Position numbers and translations under genes: made by a program. Below are positions 12,131 through 25,416 of a stretch of DNA of 64,000 nt, one piece after another; position 1 is the first letter of the stretch; every line of letters starts with the position of its first letter. Below the pieces are notes generated by a model. The model saw nothing but the letters and a program-made list of their open reading frames with translations. It had not been told where the DNA came from and searched no databases. Source of the DNA: Setophaga petechia (taxonomy: Eukaryota > Chordata > Aves > Passeriformes > Parulidae). Location of the stretch: assembly GCA_024362935.1 (NCBI GenBank), contig JANCRA010000011.1, positions 6,999,501-7,063,500 on the forward strand, read 5' to 3'.

Positions 12131-15100
12131 ATTATGCATTTTTTTAGTTTTTAGAAAAACCAAGAAATTTCATTTTTTGAGTACTTCAGGAAGAAAGCAG
12201 GATAGTTATGAGCTATTGATAGAAATTAGTGGTTCTGGGTAAATCCAGAGTCCCAATTGCCTTCTTTTCACTCATAAAATGTCTTCCATTGTGATGTCTG
12301 AAATATATCTATTCGTAAGAAAATAAAACACTTAATGTAACTCAAGGAAAAATCTTGTGGAGAAAACCTCATTCCCTAGTTTTTATCTCCTGTAGAGATA
12401 ATGCATAGGAAATTTTACCAGGAGTAAGCCAGGAGCTATTGCATCATTAGGAATGTGTACTACACATCTCTTCTGAAGGCACACTGCTGGGCTAGTTCTT
12501 ACAGGATATGCTTCATTTTTGGCAGATGATCACTGTGATAAGAATTTCCTTCTGCAGATTTCAGGATTATTAAAAAATATGGCTGTTCTCTGAAGAAAAT
12601 AAGAAAATTAGATACATGATAGGAAAATAAAAAAAACAAATGATAAATAATGCAATTCATAAACAGAAGCAAAAAAGATTAATTTAAAATAGAAAAAGTT
12701 TCTTTTAAGGAGACTTGAAAAAAAAAACCTTGATCTTAAATTTCTTTATCATTGAAAATAGTACCTGCCAGCCAAGTTGATGAAGTGAGTTATGCAGAAG
12801 ACAGATAACAATTCTAGCTGTGTCTTGAATGAATACCAAATGTAGCAAGTCAAACTTCATAAGCAGCCCTGCTGACCCTTCTTCAATTGATGTAAATATG
12901 GATTTATAGCATCAAAAAAATGTAGATGAATTGCCCCGAGCCATACACCAGCTCCATATGCTTGTCTTGCAGAAGTACCCCTTACTTGTGAACCACATAA
13001 AAAAAAATTACACAAGAGAAAGAAAAAATAAGAACCAGGACAATTGAATTTATAAACTTCATGATGCAGTAATAGGTGGAAACAGGCTGAAAAGTAGTTT
13101 TAAGAGGTAAATATCTGCTGTGAAAGCCTATATAACATGCACAAGACTTGATGCTTACCGGTTGTGTTTATTGAAGTTGTGGATTTCAGAAGCAGCTTCA
13201 GTCTTCAGGAAAAAAAATGGCTGAAACTCATGTAGGAAAATGAAGTTAGGGGAAATCTCTTACACTGAATATGAATTTGGGGTGGAAAAAAGGATTTAAA
13301 CACAATGAAAATGGTGTAATACCAATAACTGCTTTATTTTCCTGAGGCAATATCTATAAAACTTTTGGAAGACAGAAGAAAAATCAATAAAAATGATTAC
13401 TGGATGGTGAAGAACTTTCACCACCCTGATGTTATCTTTTCTCTGAGGTTCACATAGAGTCAAAAACACCTGAAAGGTGTAAGCTACTCTTTTAAACCAC
13501 TTTGCAGAACATGGCACCACTGTTTATTATTTCTTATGATTATTATCTGAGAAATGCTGACTCAGGAAGACCTTGAAGTAAGATCTCAGCATGGCAAATA
13601 GATTAATTGATACAGTAATTTACTCTACTGAAAGACTTGAGGATGAGATTAGATATTTCCCTAGAAGCTATATAAAATCTTACAGACTCAGAACTTGAAC
13701 TTGATGAACTTACTTCCAATAAACATTTAGCCAGGCTAGATGTTCCAAATGGACTTTTCTATTAGTTTCTGATTTAAATACGTAAGTCTCCCTAGGCAGC
13801 TTGTAGAAAAAGAATCAGATGGATAGCATGCTGAACTAGTATTATTACTTATATGGTAGGGGAAAGTAGAGTATGAAATTTGAGCATATGGGAAAATCTA
13901 CAGAAATACTGGGAAGTAAGCTGTTTTTTCAAATATAATCTTGTTAATTTTTCTGGTCATAAAAAGAAATGAATGCAAGAAAAATATTACTTGAAGATAT
14001 TATTTCCTTGCTTGAAGGCTAGCCAAGAATTCCATCCTTATATTATACTAACTGCATCACTATTTTTCATATTTTTTCCACCCTGAAAAGATTAGGTCAG
14101 TTTTTGAATATGTGTGTCAACTTGCCTTCTGAGACATGAGACTTTAAAGTTGAAACAAAATATGCTATATATAACACAAAACCAATAGAAATTATACCAA
14201 ACCTCATTTTCAAAAAGTTGTTCATTAATAAACATGAAAATATGTTAGTAAATTCAGAGCAATTTTCAACAGTATTAGAAAGAAGTGCATTTTCTACTAG
14301 TCAACTTGACATAAAATTTTGCTAAAAACCGTCATTATAAGGCTTTAAAATTTAACTATAAATTATATCTCTAATAAATTGTATATATTGACTTGAATGA
14401 ACTTAGATGGATTTCCCTACGTCCTTCTATATTGATTGCATTTTTTACCTAGATTATCCATGAACAGATACAAATACATTTTTTTAAATCCAGACCATGC
14501 ATTTCTAGCTGACGTTAAAAATTTCTTATTAAAGTTGTCAACCAATTAGTTCTGGAATGATCAAACTCAAGAGAGAGATATGTGTTCAACAACAATGCTT
14601 TAACATCAGCAATTATCTCATACCCTTCTAGCATGAAGAGTGACCACCTACCAGATATGATAGCTTACTCTTTATTTTAAGAAATTGATCCTGCTTTCTC
14701 AGTCACAAATTTGAGATGAAAGAAGAGAGAAAAATTCTCATTATAAACCCAGTTATATCCTCATTTAATTAAATTTAAAATATCTGGAGAATATTTTTTT
14801 CCTATTTCTTCAGTCCACCATATAACCTATTTGCTGGATTTCCTGTTTCAAAAGCCTACAGGCCTCCTTGCAGAAAAGATATTGTCAAACTTTGGCAGTA
14901 CTTCTTGCAACTGTACAAGTAAATTACCTAGGTCTCAGGCCTGATAGGATGTAACTTTACACACATTGGTGCAGATAACCTCACAGAAGCTATATGAATT
15001 TTAATTAATCATTATACTTAAAGTGAAAAACTCTTAAATGGAAATTATTATGACAGAACAACAAACTATTTATTATGAATTGCAGATTTTGCCACCTAGT

Positions 15101-16904
15101 CCCGTGTCAAAAGATGAGCTATATAGGCTTATTATTAATTCCTTTTTATTTTCATGGAAAGAATTCATTCAAATTATTGCTTAATTATATTTTATCTATG
15201 TCAGGAGATTTATCTTCCAGGTTGGCACTGATGCTATTTGAAAGGTGATGCATTATGGAGACCTACTGAAAGAGATGCAAGTGTGATAGCTGTCCTCAGA
15301 AGCTCTGGAAAAGTATGTATACCTTGAAAGACAGGAGCAATAAAACGAATTTGCTTTTTGAATGAGCAAATCATCAGTCAAGCAAGGCTCTTATTTAAAA
15401 GAGCAATATCTTTCACAGAGATTATATAAATATTAATGAAAGGTCTAATGAGACATATGAGAAATGAGTAAAAAAGTTTCATTATTTATTTAGTTCTTAT
15501 GTTTAAACTGTGACATATTTTCAAATTAATTCTCTCGTGTAAGTTTTGCAATTTAGTCAGAGTAAATATACAAGTAGCTAAACAGAAAAAAAAAAAAATG
15601 ATCTGCTTTCCATAAATCTAATAGTCCTTTATCATCCTGATTTCCTATTGCAACCTGTAGGCAGGCTTGCCAGTGTGTTTGGTAGAAAAAAGGTTTTGGA
15701 TTGGCGATTAGAAAAGCTTCACTTTTTCACTTCAAGCAACTTCAAAAAAGACATATCAAGAGGAAAAAAACCCAGAAGCTTCAAAGAGAACCAATCAGCA
15801 ATTTCTGGATAAAAAATTAAGTTCATACTCTTATTTTTTATTAACAAATACAATATATACAGGATGGTGGCCAATGAGGAAAAGACAAGATGGTTCAGGA
15901 GAATGGGACTTAGGAAATATCCTGTTCTATATAGATCAAAGATACAAAGAATGTGGAGAGGGGAGAATCCCTCCACCCTGGACCTCTGAGAGGGCAGACA
16001 AAGGAAATTTCTTTTCTAGTAACAAAACTTCTTCAGCATATATAACAAATATGGAGGGTCCTTTTCACTGGTGAATTCAAATGGCATCTATGGGTATAAG
16101 TTAATTTAAGCTTCTGCAGGCCAATAATTTCAGGTGGTGTCAGCAAGATATAAAGCTTTAAAATACATTGCTGAAACAAAGAATAATTTTAAAAGTTGTG
16201 CGAACAATAAATGAGATTCGAACTCATGCTAGCTTACAAAAAAGTCAAACAAATTAAGTATCATCTCTCATATCTGATTTTTTAGACAAAAAAGCCAAAT
16301 TATGTATGTATTTACATACTGCTTTCAGAGAAAGGCAGTTACCTAAGGAAGACAGATGAGAAAGAAAATGACAGCTTACAAAAAAGAACATAGTCATATG
16401 GAAAGTACTGAAAATGCATGTATAAGAAGTGGGGTGGCTAACTGGTGATGTACTGGGATATACAGTGGATTTTTTTTTTTAATGATAGCCTTGGCGTATA
16501 GAATAGAATATATTGCTGGAATTTTCTAGCATCACTATGTTGAAGGCCTCACACCAGCAAATTATTGGAATATTGCACATTGAGGGCAAAATGTCTTTAA
16601 AGTACAAGTTCTCAAGAACGAAAATAAAAAACTTACCAGAAGCAACTAATTAGTTTTGGTGTTTGTGGGAACTTCTCAGTGGAAATCAAGTGAGAAGGAA
16701 TGAACTATGCTGTATTAAGTGCTCTCACAAGAACCACACCTGCCCTGTGTGATTTTAGAGTATACAAAATTCTGAGGAGTTGATAGTCTATCTTATGTGA
16801 ACAAATTAATTATAATTATTACTTTTGAAAAACAAAAGTTGAAAAGAAAAGTAGTTCTTGTTTATTACACGCATCAGAAGCACAAACCAAAACGTAGTTA
16901 GGTC

Positions 16905-16927
16905 TTTGTGCCAAATATTGGCACAAA
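16905..16927. repeat. Near-perfect palindrome, 10-bp arms
   Basis: TTTGTGCCAA and TTGGCACAAA are exact reverse complements separated by ATA. The inner GCCAA...TTGGC order is the inverse of the nuclear factor I dimer site (TTGGC...GCCAA), so it should not be taken for an NFI site. No repeat family is recognised around it. Confidence 0.8.
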
Positions 16928-17214
16928 AATAAATTAGCATGTATTGACAATAAATTCATAAAGGAAGGAAATTAGAAAGTGGCAAATAGCCATCAGAACA
17001 ATAATGTTTTGCAACATAAATTCCAGCTATTTTTAGTATATAAATAGGTAAGTAGAAACGCAGAGATGCCTCTAATTACAGCCACCTCTCTCAATAATAG
17101 ACAATAGTACTGTCAATGATAGAGAAGGACTTTTTCAGTTGTGGGTGTGAGTTGCTGTTTTCAACATGTCTGAACTAATTTGTAAAGCTATTTTAAAATA
17201 TAGAGTATTTGGAG

Positions 17215-17480
17215 CTTTACACCGAATGAGATTTCCCAAATACATGCCAATATAAAAACTGCATCTCGGAGCATAGGAGTGTTTTATTTTGCCTTAATTT
17301 ATATTTTCAGCATGTCTGCTGAAATTACACATTATCAGTTTTATGCTGCTAATATTCAGAAGTACTCTATCAGCTCTGTCAGCAATGTATGATACATTAA
17401 GCAAATTACTTGCAATGTAGGAACACTGAAATTATTTGATTGACTAGCATGGGATTCAAGCAGTAATTTAATTTGAAACA
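17215..17480. other. Candidate conserved non-coding element
   Basis: This motif-dense block has few homopolymers and contains several TAAT/ATTA homeodomain-type cores and repeated CAGCATGTCTGCTG-like text. No repeat family or reading frame explains it. The call is based on texture alone. Confidence 0.17.
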
Positions 17481-18276
17481 ATGCAGAAAAATATTTATAA
17501 TAGGATAATAGGACAAAAGATACTGTGTTCTAAAATTTAACATACTGTTAAAGATTTTTGCAGTCTTAGAGTAGACAGCTGTGAATCTGACCAGCTATAA
17601 ATAGACAGAGAATTGTGGTCCTGTACTTTTAATGCTAACTCGACAAAAGTTAAGGTCAACAGAACTCACACATATGGTATTTATCAAGTAAGTTTATTTT
17701 ACTGCATGTGATCATATGATGTTACTTTTGCTTAGACTTCCTATAACTCATGTGTTCTTTCTTTTCAATTACTAAAGGTAATTTAATAATTCTGCCTTAT
17801 AAACAAAGAACAGTTGCTGCTCAAATGCCAAAGAATTGCTTTGGCAGCCTTAAAGCAGGGTATAATGGCTAAGATATTAATCTGAAAATTTTACTATGGG
17901 AATCTATACAATTTCCTGAACTTTATTTTGTGCCATGTGGGAGACCAAAAGGTACACTAAAATTTGTTTTGAATGTGATTGTTACTTCTAGTAAATTTAA
18001 AATCTGTGTTCTCAGCAACTTTTGATCTACTGAATTTCCCCAGTAATGGTTTCTTTACTTCATATGCTATGAAGGGACTGTTCAAATAATTTTTTAGAAT
18101 ATTCCCTAATATTTTTCTCTTTTTTTCAGATTTTCAGAGTTGAAAGGATTGATGTGAAAATTTAACTAATAAATATTTTGTGTACTAAAATAGTAGTAGA
18201 AGACTTCTATCTGTTGACAAGCACTATAGTTTTTCCATCTCATATTAGACTAGAAGAATCTTCCAAAGATTATAAA

Positions 18277-18305
18277 ACAACAACAATAATAATAATAATA
18301 ATAAA
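18277..18305. repeat. (CAA)n/(TAA)n microsatellite
   Basis: Three CAA-type units run into about seven uninterrupted AAT units before the run breaks. This is an ordinary trinucleotide simple repeat and likely polymorphic. Confidence 0.9.
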
Positions 18306-19674
18306 TACAGACTTTAAATACTTCATAAGGGCAAGGAAATGAGGCCATAATTATGTGTCATAAATAAGGATTTCCATTGTTGTATATAGTAAGAGTTCTT
18401 GAGACATGCAAAATGAATGAAATAATAAAATGCAAACTGGGGCTCCAAAGTTGAATATTTCCTCCACAAATTTCACTTGTAGAGTCATACCTATGAAATT
18501 CACATTCACAGAGAACTCATGGCACATGAGCAATCTCCTACAGCAACTGAATGCATGTGTTAGTTCTCAGTTGTTCCTTTTGCTACCAGAAAGTTTCTGA
18601 TCTTGTTTTTTTCCTGCTGTTTTTAGAAATTGAAACCTTAAGGAAGGTCAGACCTTCATGAACAGAAACCTGTCAAAGCAGGCCATGTGTGAGACAGATT
18701 TGGCAATGCTTCTTAACAGGATTTTGTCTCCAAAAATTCATAGGAGATTATGCAAAGGCAGTGCAACAGTTTTTAGTGTTTACCTCAAATCTTCTCTGCA
18801 GCAGTTTCTTCCCTGTAATTGTAGCAGGTCACCTTCCACATTATTCCTCTGTGACTCCTGCTAGTAACTAACTCCATCTAGAAAATGTTCTCAGTATTCC
18901 TCTGGATGGCCATAGTGCCCCTGTTTGCAGATATTTGGCTTCACAATACTGGAAATTTCCAATATCACATACCAGATATAGCTGGGATTTTTATCTTTAC
19001 AGTAAGAAACAAAATGTTCTCTCTTCTCTATGATGAGTCAGAGGCTGATGGTTGCTATCATTGCTTACCTTTTTTTCTCAAGAGCAAAGAAACTCATCTT
19101 CCTTGACTACCTCATCAGTCCTGGCTTCTTTCTGTCAGATATTATCAACTTTTTTTCTTTTTTTTTTTTCTGTTATTCCCTTTCCATTTAAATACTTTGT
19201 ATATGATGCAATTCTATAATAATTTAGGCAATACAGTTTCTCTCCTGACTTCTATGAGAATGGTTCTCAGTTAACTACATGGTTGTCAAACTTGTTTCTT
19301 GTTTGTTCATTAAACTATGAGTGTTATTATTTTAAATTTTATTCAAGGGGGAAAATATATTCTTTGCCATCCTCATCATCCTAAATGTAACATAGGAACT
19401 CATAAATTTATGAGCAAATCAATCTTTCCAAAGAGGTTCAGAACCTGTATATAATTTCAGCAGAAGAGAATTTCTGTGTACTAATAGAAGTCTTTGAACA
19501 TCTAATATCTTGTATATAATGATTGGATCCATATGGGATAATGACAGCAGCAAGAGGAAAGCTTTGAACTGAAGAATAAGCACAAAAAATTGGTGCTTCT
19601 TAGAATGGAAAAACCACAAGACAAATGCCTTAATAATGAGTTCCCCTTCCTTTGATGATGAGTGGTCCTCTTTT

Positions 19675-19955
19675 GCTTTTATTGCTGGGCATGACACAAT
19701 TTGGTATGGAATTTCACTTTGATCAGTTTGGGTCAGCTGTCCTGGCTTTGTCCTCTCCCAACCTCTTGCCCACTTCCAGCCCACTGGCCTTTAAAGGGAG
19801 AATGTGGGATTTGGTGAGACAACCTTGATGTGTGGAAGCAGTGTTCAGCAGTGGCCAAAACTGGTGTTTCATCAGCACCATTCTAGCTACAAATACAAAG
19901 CATAACATCACAAGGCCTGCTATGGGAAAATTGATTCCTTATCAACCAGATCCAA
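19675..19955 (-). mobile_element. ERVL-like LTR fragment (U3 part)
   Basis: Read on the minus strand, the fragment starts near 19,955 with text like the CTGGTTTCAGCTGG start of a common avian ERVL-type LTR. It continues through CCAGGACAGCTGACCCAAACTG (19,725-19,746) and ends just after GCCCAGCAATAAAAG, which sits where the LTR has its TATA box. Its middle can be aligned by eye with the second copy in this window (43,054-43,789, same strand). The R and U5 parts are missing or too decayed to see. No polypurine tract or viral gene is recognised next to it, so this is a relic of an ancient endogenous retroviral LTR, non-functional as a virus. Confidence 0.8.
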
Positions 19956-21857
19956 TGCAATCTCCATGCCTTATTTCATACACTTCACATAATATTCAGG
20001 TCCCACAGAATTTAATACATTTATACCCCTTCTAGATATAATTTTGGATCTAATCCTCTTTACTGAAACAACTCCTTACCAACTTAGATTATTTTGTAGA
20101 TTTAAACCACTTTCATACCCAACATACAGTTTTATACATTCTCATTAACTACCCTCCCCTGTCCCTTAAAAGATAGTTATTCTCCTGTTCTACTCCTTCT
20201 AGTTTTTATAAAAAACAGGCATAAACATGGACACAATAAGTCAGGATGGGTGCTCAGGACAAGAGAGTAGCACATTTGAGTGGCAATCACTAACTTCAGT
20301 TTGGCTGAGGTCTTTGTATCAATCACTGGATCACTGCTTGTCAGTTCTGGTCATTGCTCCTCTATTACTTCCTACAAGATATAACCTACATCACAATTCT
20401 TCCCCAATGAGAAACAAGGACGAGGGTCTCCCCATCCTTGCACACTCCCACAAAGTACACACAGGTCCTTGGGGGAAGAGAATCCCACTAATGTTTGTCT
20501 TTTCCCAAGAGAGGATTAACCAACACTGCCTTCCTCTGTTATTTGTGTGCAACAGGAACCTTATCTCCTCCTACACTATGTAGGGGTTTTGTTCGGGGAG
20601 GGCACAATTCTGAATTCTGTTGTAATTGTGGGAGTTGTGGCACTTGGCATCTCAAAAATAAGTATCCTACATATGGCAATGACTGCAGATCCTGAACACA
20701 GATGGGCATGCTGCAAAATTATGCAAAGAAATAAAGTGCATATACTCAGAAAAAAATGAAATTGGAGCTGTAATTATGGCACCAAAAGAGCCACCTATCC
20801 AAACTATACCCATTACAAACACTAAGGATAATAAGAAAAATTCTCTTACCAGGAAACTTCAGACAGAAATCCAATGTCAGAACATAACTACCATAATAAG
20901 CAGGCATAAACACAGGGAAAGGTGGGGCAGAACAACCACAGCAACAACAAAAATCCAGAAATATAACTACCAACAGGCAGCTAAATTTCTCTTTAGAATA
21001 GTCAGCCTAGGTATATGGTGAAAACCTGATTATTTGGAACTGGTAAAAGTCCTAGACATTATAATATTGTAGTACATAAAAGAGAAATGGATGATCTAAG
21101 ACATGTTTCCATCTTAATTTTACATTTCTATCCCCAGTGATTTTATATCTTCCAAATTGCAGGATCTTTGGTTTTTTTACTTTGTAGTAAAGTATTTGGA
21201 ATCAAAACACTGTAAAGTTCTGTTATTCCTATTAGAAGACAAACATAAATAATTTACATTTTTCTCTTTCTATCAGTAAAGGCTTCTGCTGTTCACAAGC
21301 ACAGAGCACAACCACTGTCTGAAAAACTAAGGCATCCAGAAACAAGGTGAGATTATGATGTCTATATAAGATTTTGGATTCTTAAATACAGAACATTGTT
21401 TCTTAATAATGTCTTTCTCTTAACATCTATAATTTTCTCTGACATATCTCACAATTTTTTGTATTTGTGCTACAAATAAATGGCCTCCATACTTTCTCAT
21501 TAGACCCTTCCTCTCAACCATGTTCTGCAGTACTGCTGATGCTCTAAACATGAGGTCTTTCTATTCTGCTTTTCTGTGCTTATTTCACATAGGACTAGGA
21601 GCACAAATACTGCCTCAGTCCATGGAGCTGCTACCAAATCTTCTTGGAGATTAGATGTACCTAAAGGACTGAACGAAATCCTTAAAAAATTACAGAGAGG
21701 CCTTCTAGGAAAACACAATTAGTATAAATTGTGTGTAGAGTGGGAAAAAACCCTGTAAACTAACTCACTGAATGAGTGATGCATAGAAAGGAACAGGCAG
21801 AGAAAGTGGATGTCTCATCAATTTGAATGACCCTGAAACATAAATTACAGAGTTCTT

Positions 21858-21882
21858 CATACGGATCGGTGATGATCGTATG
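21858..21882. repeat. CpG-containing inverted repeat with one bulge
   Basis: CATAC-(G)-GATC pairs with GATC-GTATG around a 6-nt loop, giving nine base pairs with a single bulged G. The two CpGs and one further nearby are unusual for this CpG-depleted DNA. Confidence 0.55.
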
Positions 21883-23768
21883 ACCAGCCTCATTATCCAA
21901 AGGAACAGGTTAAATGCATTCCTACCATGTGACACCTTACATGAGGGAAAAGAAGCAATGTTTATTCTTTCTACATTAAAGAAATCAGCAAATAAAATAT
22001 AGAATGATACCTGTAAATAACCATTCTCCCTTCTTCTGGACCCAGAAAAATTACATTGTCTTTGCAGTGGCACAGCTGCAGTCAGAAGAAAAATAATAAA
22101 TAGCTCTACTGAACTGATAAGCTGGTAGGAGAAATGATATGGACTGGAACTCTTTCATGCTAGAAAATACTGAAATTGTTTTCTCACCTTTTGTGTGAGT
22201 GTTTTTATACAAAAAGCACCATTGATGCCACAGCATTTCTCCACAATGTTAAATAAGATTAACAATGGAAATATAAGATATGAAGCACCCATAACAACTA
22301 AGAGTTTCTGTTCAAAAGTATCCATTATATTGAGTACCTCCACCTCAATGGGCAATCCAAATTGGATTCTGATGGGACAAAAGTAGTGAGCACACGCATA
22401 GACAAAAACAAAAATCTAGGCAAACAGAAAATTTTAAATTAACTAAATACAGATACCTCTGCTTCTGACAGTAGCTAAGCAGAGAATTTAATAACTCTAG
22501 GGTTTGTTTTTTTTTTTCAGTCGTCTCAGTACTGCCTGTGATCCTTAATTGTTCCCAACTGTAATTGCAGGCTTTCAGCAGGTGCTTTTCCTGGAATACC
22601 TTGGAAAAAACAGCGCCGTGTATCTGGCAGTGCCACATGCAGTCTCAGATGTGGAGTGACAATTTCCATCACATTCAGTTTACTGAAAAAACATGGAAAA
22701 GGGTGTGTGATATGTAAGTAGAACATAAAAAACAATAAAATTAGACATAAATGTACTTTAGAGGGTACAAATATGTTCCATCTCACTTATCTTCAAATAT
22801 CTAAAATTTTATGATCAAATTTATCCTGGTTCCCTTTGTAGTCAATGGAAAACAAAGAAAACATCCAGAAGGTCCAACTTGATTCATGTTAGGTATGTAT
22901 TTTCAGTAGAAATGTATCCCTCCTGAAAGTGAAATTTTCTTACCTCCGATTTTAAGCGTGTTACCAATTCATAATTAAGCAGGCCAAAGGTAAAAATCTT
23001 AATTTGGGCACTAAAATTCAAGCCATGTGTCATCCTGATGAAAGGAAAGGTGTAAAATGTTCCCAAAAGACATTTGTTAATTGCTAAAAAAATCTTCAAG
23101 ATTCTTATTCATAGCCAGCAGAACTTATTTTCAAATAGTTCACCCATATGTATTTTCAATTATATGCATATTGCTTATTGTAGGATGAAATTTTGATTTT
23201 TTGCCAAGAGTAACTGAAAAGCTATTTCATCTGTGTCAGTGTGGAACAGCAATGTCATCTGAAATCTAATGACCTACTCAATATAGGTATTTACGTGGGG
23301 GTTGTCCAGCCCTGCCCACATATATACTTTCCTGACTGCATACCTTACTCAAAAACATTAAATATTATAGTATTTTCTGTTGTGTTTCCTTTTTAAATAA
23401 CCCTTGTATCATTAAAAAAGTTTCTGATTGCCTATTTTCTAGCCTTTTCTTAGTTCTCTTAGTACATTACACTGCAGAAATGTTTGGTGTATCAGTGTAT
23501 CCACAAAATGGCAACAAAGGAGGAAATGGAGAATGTTAATGGATATTGTTTCCAAGGAAACAAAGCACCAGAGAATATAAGAAAGCCAAGAAGGATGTAA
23601 TGTTTTTCTTCAAGAAAACAAGGGAATAGAGGAAATGGAGAGCTAATGAATAAATGACTTAGGTAAATAATCATTCACTTAAAACACTATTGTATCAAAA
23701 TTGTTGAAATGCTATCACAGAGATGGTTTTGCCTTATTTTCAACCACTGCCTTAGTTTCATCATTTTA

Positions 23769-23805
23769 TTCTCCTTTCACAGTGCCTTGTACTGTGAAAG
23801 GTGAA
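23769..23805. repeat. Hairpin: 11-bp perfect stem extended to about 14 bp
   Basis: CCTTTCACAGT (23,773-23,783) and ACTGTGAAAGG (23,791-23,801) are exact reverse complements with a 7-nt loop. Past a single T/T mismatch three more pairs form (TTC with GAA). It would be a stable RNA hairpin if transcribed. No microRNA family is recognised. Confidence 0.75.
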
Positions 23806-25387
23806 ATGGCATTCACTGCTTATAGTATAATACTTAGCAACAAATGTTTTTTTTGTTCAAGACATTATCAATTAACATACTTTCTGATTTTTGAAACTGA
23901 GCCTTTACTGAATAGGAAGGAGTTTCAGTATATTAAATTGGGCATTGCAATAGGGTGGCAGGAGGGAGGTGGGGAAAGTAAAGGAAAAAAACTCAGGGCC
24001 TGTTAAAATCTCTTGCACTTTTCAGATATGTCTGCCTCAAATAGAAGTCAAAAACCTGTTCTCAGCCTAGATAAACTGGTTCATCTCTCAAGATTAACAC
24101 AGGTTCTGATGTTTTACTATCAAATAGATCTAATATTCTGTCATCCTAATACCCAGAAATTTGGAGCTTAACAATTTTAGCAATCAGATTTATACTTTCC
24201 GCAGCAAAAACATTGCGTGCATTCGTAGACATGTTTAGGCTGCACTCACAATTTTTATGTGTTGTTTGCAAATACTTTAACTTCAGACAGGTTTGAAATG
24301 ACTGACTGAACAAGATTAGATTTGACCTTTATAAGTATAATTGAATTTTTGACGGAAAGGCAAGTGACAGTTTTTTTGTCCAGCAACTTAAGGTTGACTG
24401 AACAGTAATTTATAAAGTGTTTTTATCACACACACTAAAAAATCAACTGAACAGCATTACTGGGAGGAAGTTAAAGGGAGAAATAGACTATTACTTAAGA
24501 AATTTGAGCTTTCCCTCTCCCTCCCTCTTTCCTTCCTCCCCAGCCACCCGAAAAGAAATGCTGCAGAAGAAAAGTTAATGATGGAGGCTCTCTGGGATCC
24601 TGAACTAAAACTATCCCATGAAAAAGTAAATAATCTAGCCATGGTGTGACTATGAATTCTGACTGTTTCCGGGATGCTTCCATATTAACTTTTACAGGTG
24701 CACTTTTGAAGCCAGTCCCCCAAGTGGTCACACCTACTGCTTCATTCACATTTCTGTGTGAAGAAAATTTATAAATTAGCAGTTGATGAAAACATTATCT
24801 GTCATTTCCCAACCCTACTAAGAAAGAGCCTAAATTTACATCTATTTCCCCATTTATAAAGTGCATATGACACAAAGCTACTGGACACAAAACTGTAATT
24901 TGTTTATGACAGTTATATAGCAGAAGCTGCTAACTGGGCTTCTCTGTATTCATAAACAATTTAAAAAGTAGAGGAGTTATTTCACTTTACCTGTCTTGGA
25001 TACATGGATGTGGTAAGGTGCATTCTCCACATCACTGTGTTTTTCACTAAAAAGTTTTACTAAATATTTCCATTTAAAAAAGCAGGTCAATTTCATACTT
25101 TATGTCATCAATACTTCAGGTTTCCCCATTTCTTAAAAAAAAATCTTTGATAGAAGCAGGCTGGAAAGATGAAGGAAGGTACACTTTGGGACAATAGAGA
25201 AGAAGAAACATATTTATTTTAGGTTCTGTTAGACAATTTCTCATGTTTAAGTCCTGCTTGTTTATGATGCCTGTGTGTGTGTAAAGTGTCCTAGCTAATT
25301 ACACATCAGGACCAAACAGAAGAATGGAGGAAAACATTTTATGTTTATCCAAGCAAATATTTATCAGTGATTCTTAAATAATTTTCT

Positions 25388-25416
25388 TAACTTATTCATT
25401 TCAATGAATAAAGTTA
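25388..25416. repeat. Inverted repeat, 13-bp stem with one bulge
   Basis: TAACTTATTCATT pairs with AATGAATAAAGTTA, with one extra A in the right arm and only TC between the arms. AT-rich, so chance formation is more likely than for the neighbouring GC-richer hairpins. Confidence 0.6.

Larger units (their letters stand above)
10179..19674. other. Unique AT-rich non-coding DNA
   Basis: No gene is supported. The stretch contains a perfect palindrome (10,844), a near-palindrome (16,905), a diverged tandem duplication (12,071), a trinucleotide microsatellite (18,277) and a conserved-looking block near 17,215-17,480. A MEF2-type CTATTTTTAG occurs at 17,027-17,036, but this motif is common by chance in AT-rich DNA. 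The remaining bases are AT-rich single-copy text with frequent A or T tracts. Confidence 0.7.

Noticed and set aside
16211..16227. T-arm-like sequence (ATGAG-ATTCGAA-CTCAT, tRNA B-box-like on the minus strand)
   Set aside because: The 5-bp stem and 7-nt loop fit, but no acceptor stem, D arm or anticodon arm can be found at the right distance on the minus strand.
20227..20583. 118-codon plus-strand frame considered as a gene
   Set aside because: No recognisable domain, and its length is within the range chance allows in 64 kb; kept only as part of an unexplained block.
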